Source of the DNA: Lycorma delicatula
Taxonomy: Eukaryota; Arthropoda; Insecta; Hemiptera; Fulgoridae
NCBI RefSeq assembly: GCF_047948215.1
Contig: NC_134455.1
Span: 160,004,575-160,068,574, forward strand
DNA length: 64,000 bases
Direction of reading: 5' to 3'
This document shows, in pieces, positions 62,560-64,000 of the stretch; position 1 is the stretch's first letter, and every line of letters begins with the position of its first letter. Both the position numbers and the translations under genes were made by a program. The notes beneath the pieces are model-generated. The model saw only the letters and a list, made by a program, of their open reading frames with translations, was not told the origin of the DNA and did not search any database.

Positions 62560-62595
62560 ATCACGGAGCAACAATGTTCATTGTTGCTCCGTGAT
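62560..62595. repeat. Perfect 17-bp hairpin inside a mariner
   Basis: ATCACGGAGCAACAATG and its exact complement are separated by only TT. The stem covers the place where the start of the transposase gene would be expected and looks like a local inverted duplication. Confidence 0.92.
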
Positions 62596-62639
62596 CCAAT
62601 TTCTCTGATCAGAAGGTGTGGAAGGGGTTGAAGTTTATC

Positions 62640-63200
62640 GCAAACTTTTATAGCAATATGTGAACAGTGCTTTATCACATGAAAATGTTTTTTCGTGGAT
62701 TGAGAAGTTTAAAAGTAGCGAGACAAATGTGGTGCACGAAGAGGGAGCAGAATGTCTGTCAACCCCCACCATAGATGACAAGATTCAGCAAGTTCAGGAG
62801 ATAATTTTCATTTCATGGAAAAGGGGACTACAGTCAAAAGTGCAAGTTACAGTAAAATAATGGGAAACAAGCTGATGCCAGCAATTCACAACAAACACCA
62901 AGGTCTATTGTTGAAGAAAGCATTGTTGTTGATGACAATGCCAGCCAGCACATGGCTTACCATAAGTTTAAACCATCAATAAGTTGAATTTTGAAGTATT
63001 GGAACACCCTCCCCCAACCTAGATCTTGCTCCCTCTGACTTTCATCTGTTTAGGGTGGCCCAAGGATGCTTTGCGAGGTCGTTGATTTTCCATAGATTTA
63101 GACCTGCAGGAAGTGGTCAATTTATGAAAAAAATTCTGCTTTTTTCTGTTTTTTAAAAATGAAAACTTTTTTGGAAGGAATATGCAAGCTTATGGATCAC
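62640..63200 (+). pseudogene. Transposase of the 62373 mariner, core deleted
   Basis: A 66-codon frame from 62660 reads ALSHENVFSWIEKFKSSETN then VVHEEGAECLSTPTIDDKIQ, the second half of the mariner DNA-binding domain. After 62860 the sequence jumps to LNFEVLEHPPP-LDLAPSDFH then LFRVAQGCFA (62975-63080), the third catalytic Asp region, followed by a broken tail LLFSVF. The first two catalytic sites are gone. The N-terminus is disrupted by the hairpin at 62560. Confidence 0.82.
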
Positions 63201-63318
63201 TGTACCAAGTGCACTGATAATGGAGGTGAGTATGTAGAAAAATAATGTGTACGTTCTCTACCTTTCTGTAAAAAAAAGTAAAATGAAAAGTTTAGATAAT
63301 TTTTTACTTGCCCTCATA

Positions 63319-64000
63319 GCTATTGAACTATAACAAGTTAATTGCTACAGAATATTTATTGGTAGGCAACATTTATTGGTGGGAATATTTATTATTTATT
63401 TTATTGCACTATAATTTAGTCGTATTATATTTACTTAAATTTTTCATATTTTGATTTTCACTCTTACTTTATTATAAGTTACTAAATTATTGTTTCTTTT
63501 TTTATTGCATATTTTTACCAAATAAAATAGAAAATATAATGGAATTCTTATATTACAAATGATAATATTGTACTTTGAGTTGAAAATCATAGCAAAAAGT
63601 TTCTCTAATTCGAAAGGAAAAATGTGTTTTTATAATTTAGCAATTTCATCCTAATAGCCAAAGCTTCATCAAAGACTAAATGATTTCTGCATCGATGTAG
63701 TTGCCTCTTGCTGTACTCCTACATAATACCAAAGATATTTCTTGGTATTTCCTTGTAATTACATTTTTTAAACCTTTGTTTTTTGAGATGTGTTTTACAC
63801 TACTTATAATTATCTTTTTCTTTGTTATAACTTTTAAAATAAACTCATTCCATTTTCAGACTGGCTGGGTTTGTTTATTTGCGGTTTAGATAAATAGTAA
63901 ATTATTTTCCTTTTTGCAGTACTTGCAAATAGGATTAAAAAAAGCTATGCAATAAATTGTTATTATGATTTAATGACAGCACCAACAAAATTCAATTTAA
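63319..64000. other. Intron to window end, nothing recognised
   Basis: AT-rich with no coding similarity to the upstream part of ABCC proteins on the minus strand, so the preceding exon is beyond the window. Confidence 0.5.

Larger units (their letters stand above)
62373..63316 (+). mobile_element. Internally deleted mariner element, ~944 bp
   Basis: The left end has AGCGAGTCAAAAATTATCAA then CACTTTCGT; the right end, complemented, has GGCAAGTAAAAAATTATCTA then AACTTTTCAT. The two match at most positions. TA borders both ends (62371-62372; 63317-63318). It differs from the mariners at 7674 and 60198 in ends and protein, so it is a third mariner lineage in this gene. Confidence 0.78.

Overview
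The window is AT-rich eukaryotic (very probably insect, plausibly hemipteran) genomic DNA. It has no prokaryotic operons, rRNA or CRISPR. The insect reading rests on the density of mariner/Tc1, piggyBac, pogo, R1-, Jockey- and RTE-like remnants and on tRNA-derived SINEs; the order-level guess is an inference only.

One host gene is recognisable: the 3' half of an ABCC (MRP1-like) transporter on the minus strand. Nine exons were found (61972-62192, 59189-59278, 47064-47154, 41493-41601, 34883-35009, 30937-31035, 15620-15769, 4495-4653, 1563-1717). All have AG acceptors and GT donors and all join in phase, giving 1201 coding bases, 399 whole codons plus split ends. They encode most of the second transmembrane domain, the linker, and nucleotide-binding domain 2 up to just before its ABC signature. 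The gene runs off both ends of the window: earlier exons lie above 64000, and the signature, Walker B and stop lie below 1.

Everything else is intron, and the introns are a graveyard of nested mobile elements. Region by region: 4.7-15.6 kb holds a DUF4817-type transposase remnant, a Jockey-like endonuclease split by a complete but broken mariner, an R1-like LINE, and copy A of an unusual TIR element. 15.8-31 kb holds a SINE, a LINE ORF1 without its ORF2, Tc1 and DUF4817-type remnants, copy B of the unusual element, a second SINE family and a pogo-like remnant. 31-47 kb holds an internally deleted DUF4817 element, a second pogo-like remnant, an RTE-like LINE, an unclassified TIR element with a minus-strand gene, and copy C. 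47-62 kb holds a piggyBac gene split by a Tc1/mariner-type element, a LINE RNase H tail, a second piggyBac remnant, a GC-rich orphan ORF, and a mariner that itself carries a 704-bp insertion with a perfect 12-bp target duplication. 62.4-63.3 kb holds another deleted mariner.

The best candidate for something poorly described is the three-copy family A/B/C (11584-14095, 22726-25271, 45721-47018). It has CAC... termini, a possible 3-bp TTA target duplication and a conserved protein with an N-terminal CxxC knuckle and LHIKLGLM, ERFHQD and ADYCW motifs. The termini and target length suggest an affinity to the CACTA/Mirage/Chapaev group, which is inference. A second unclassified TIR element lies at 43933-45599.
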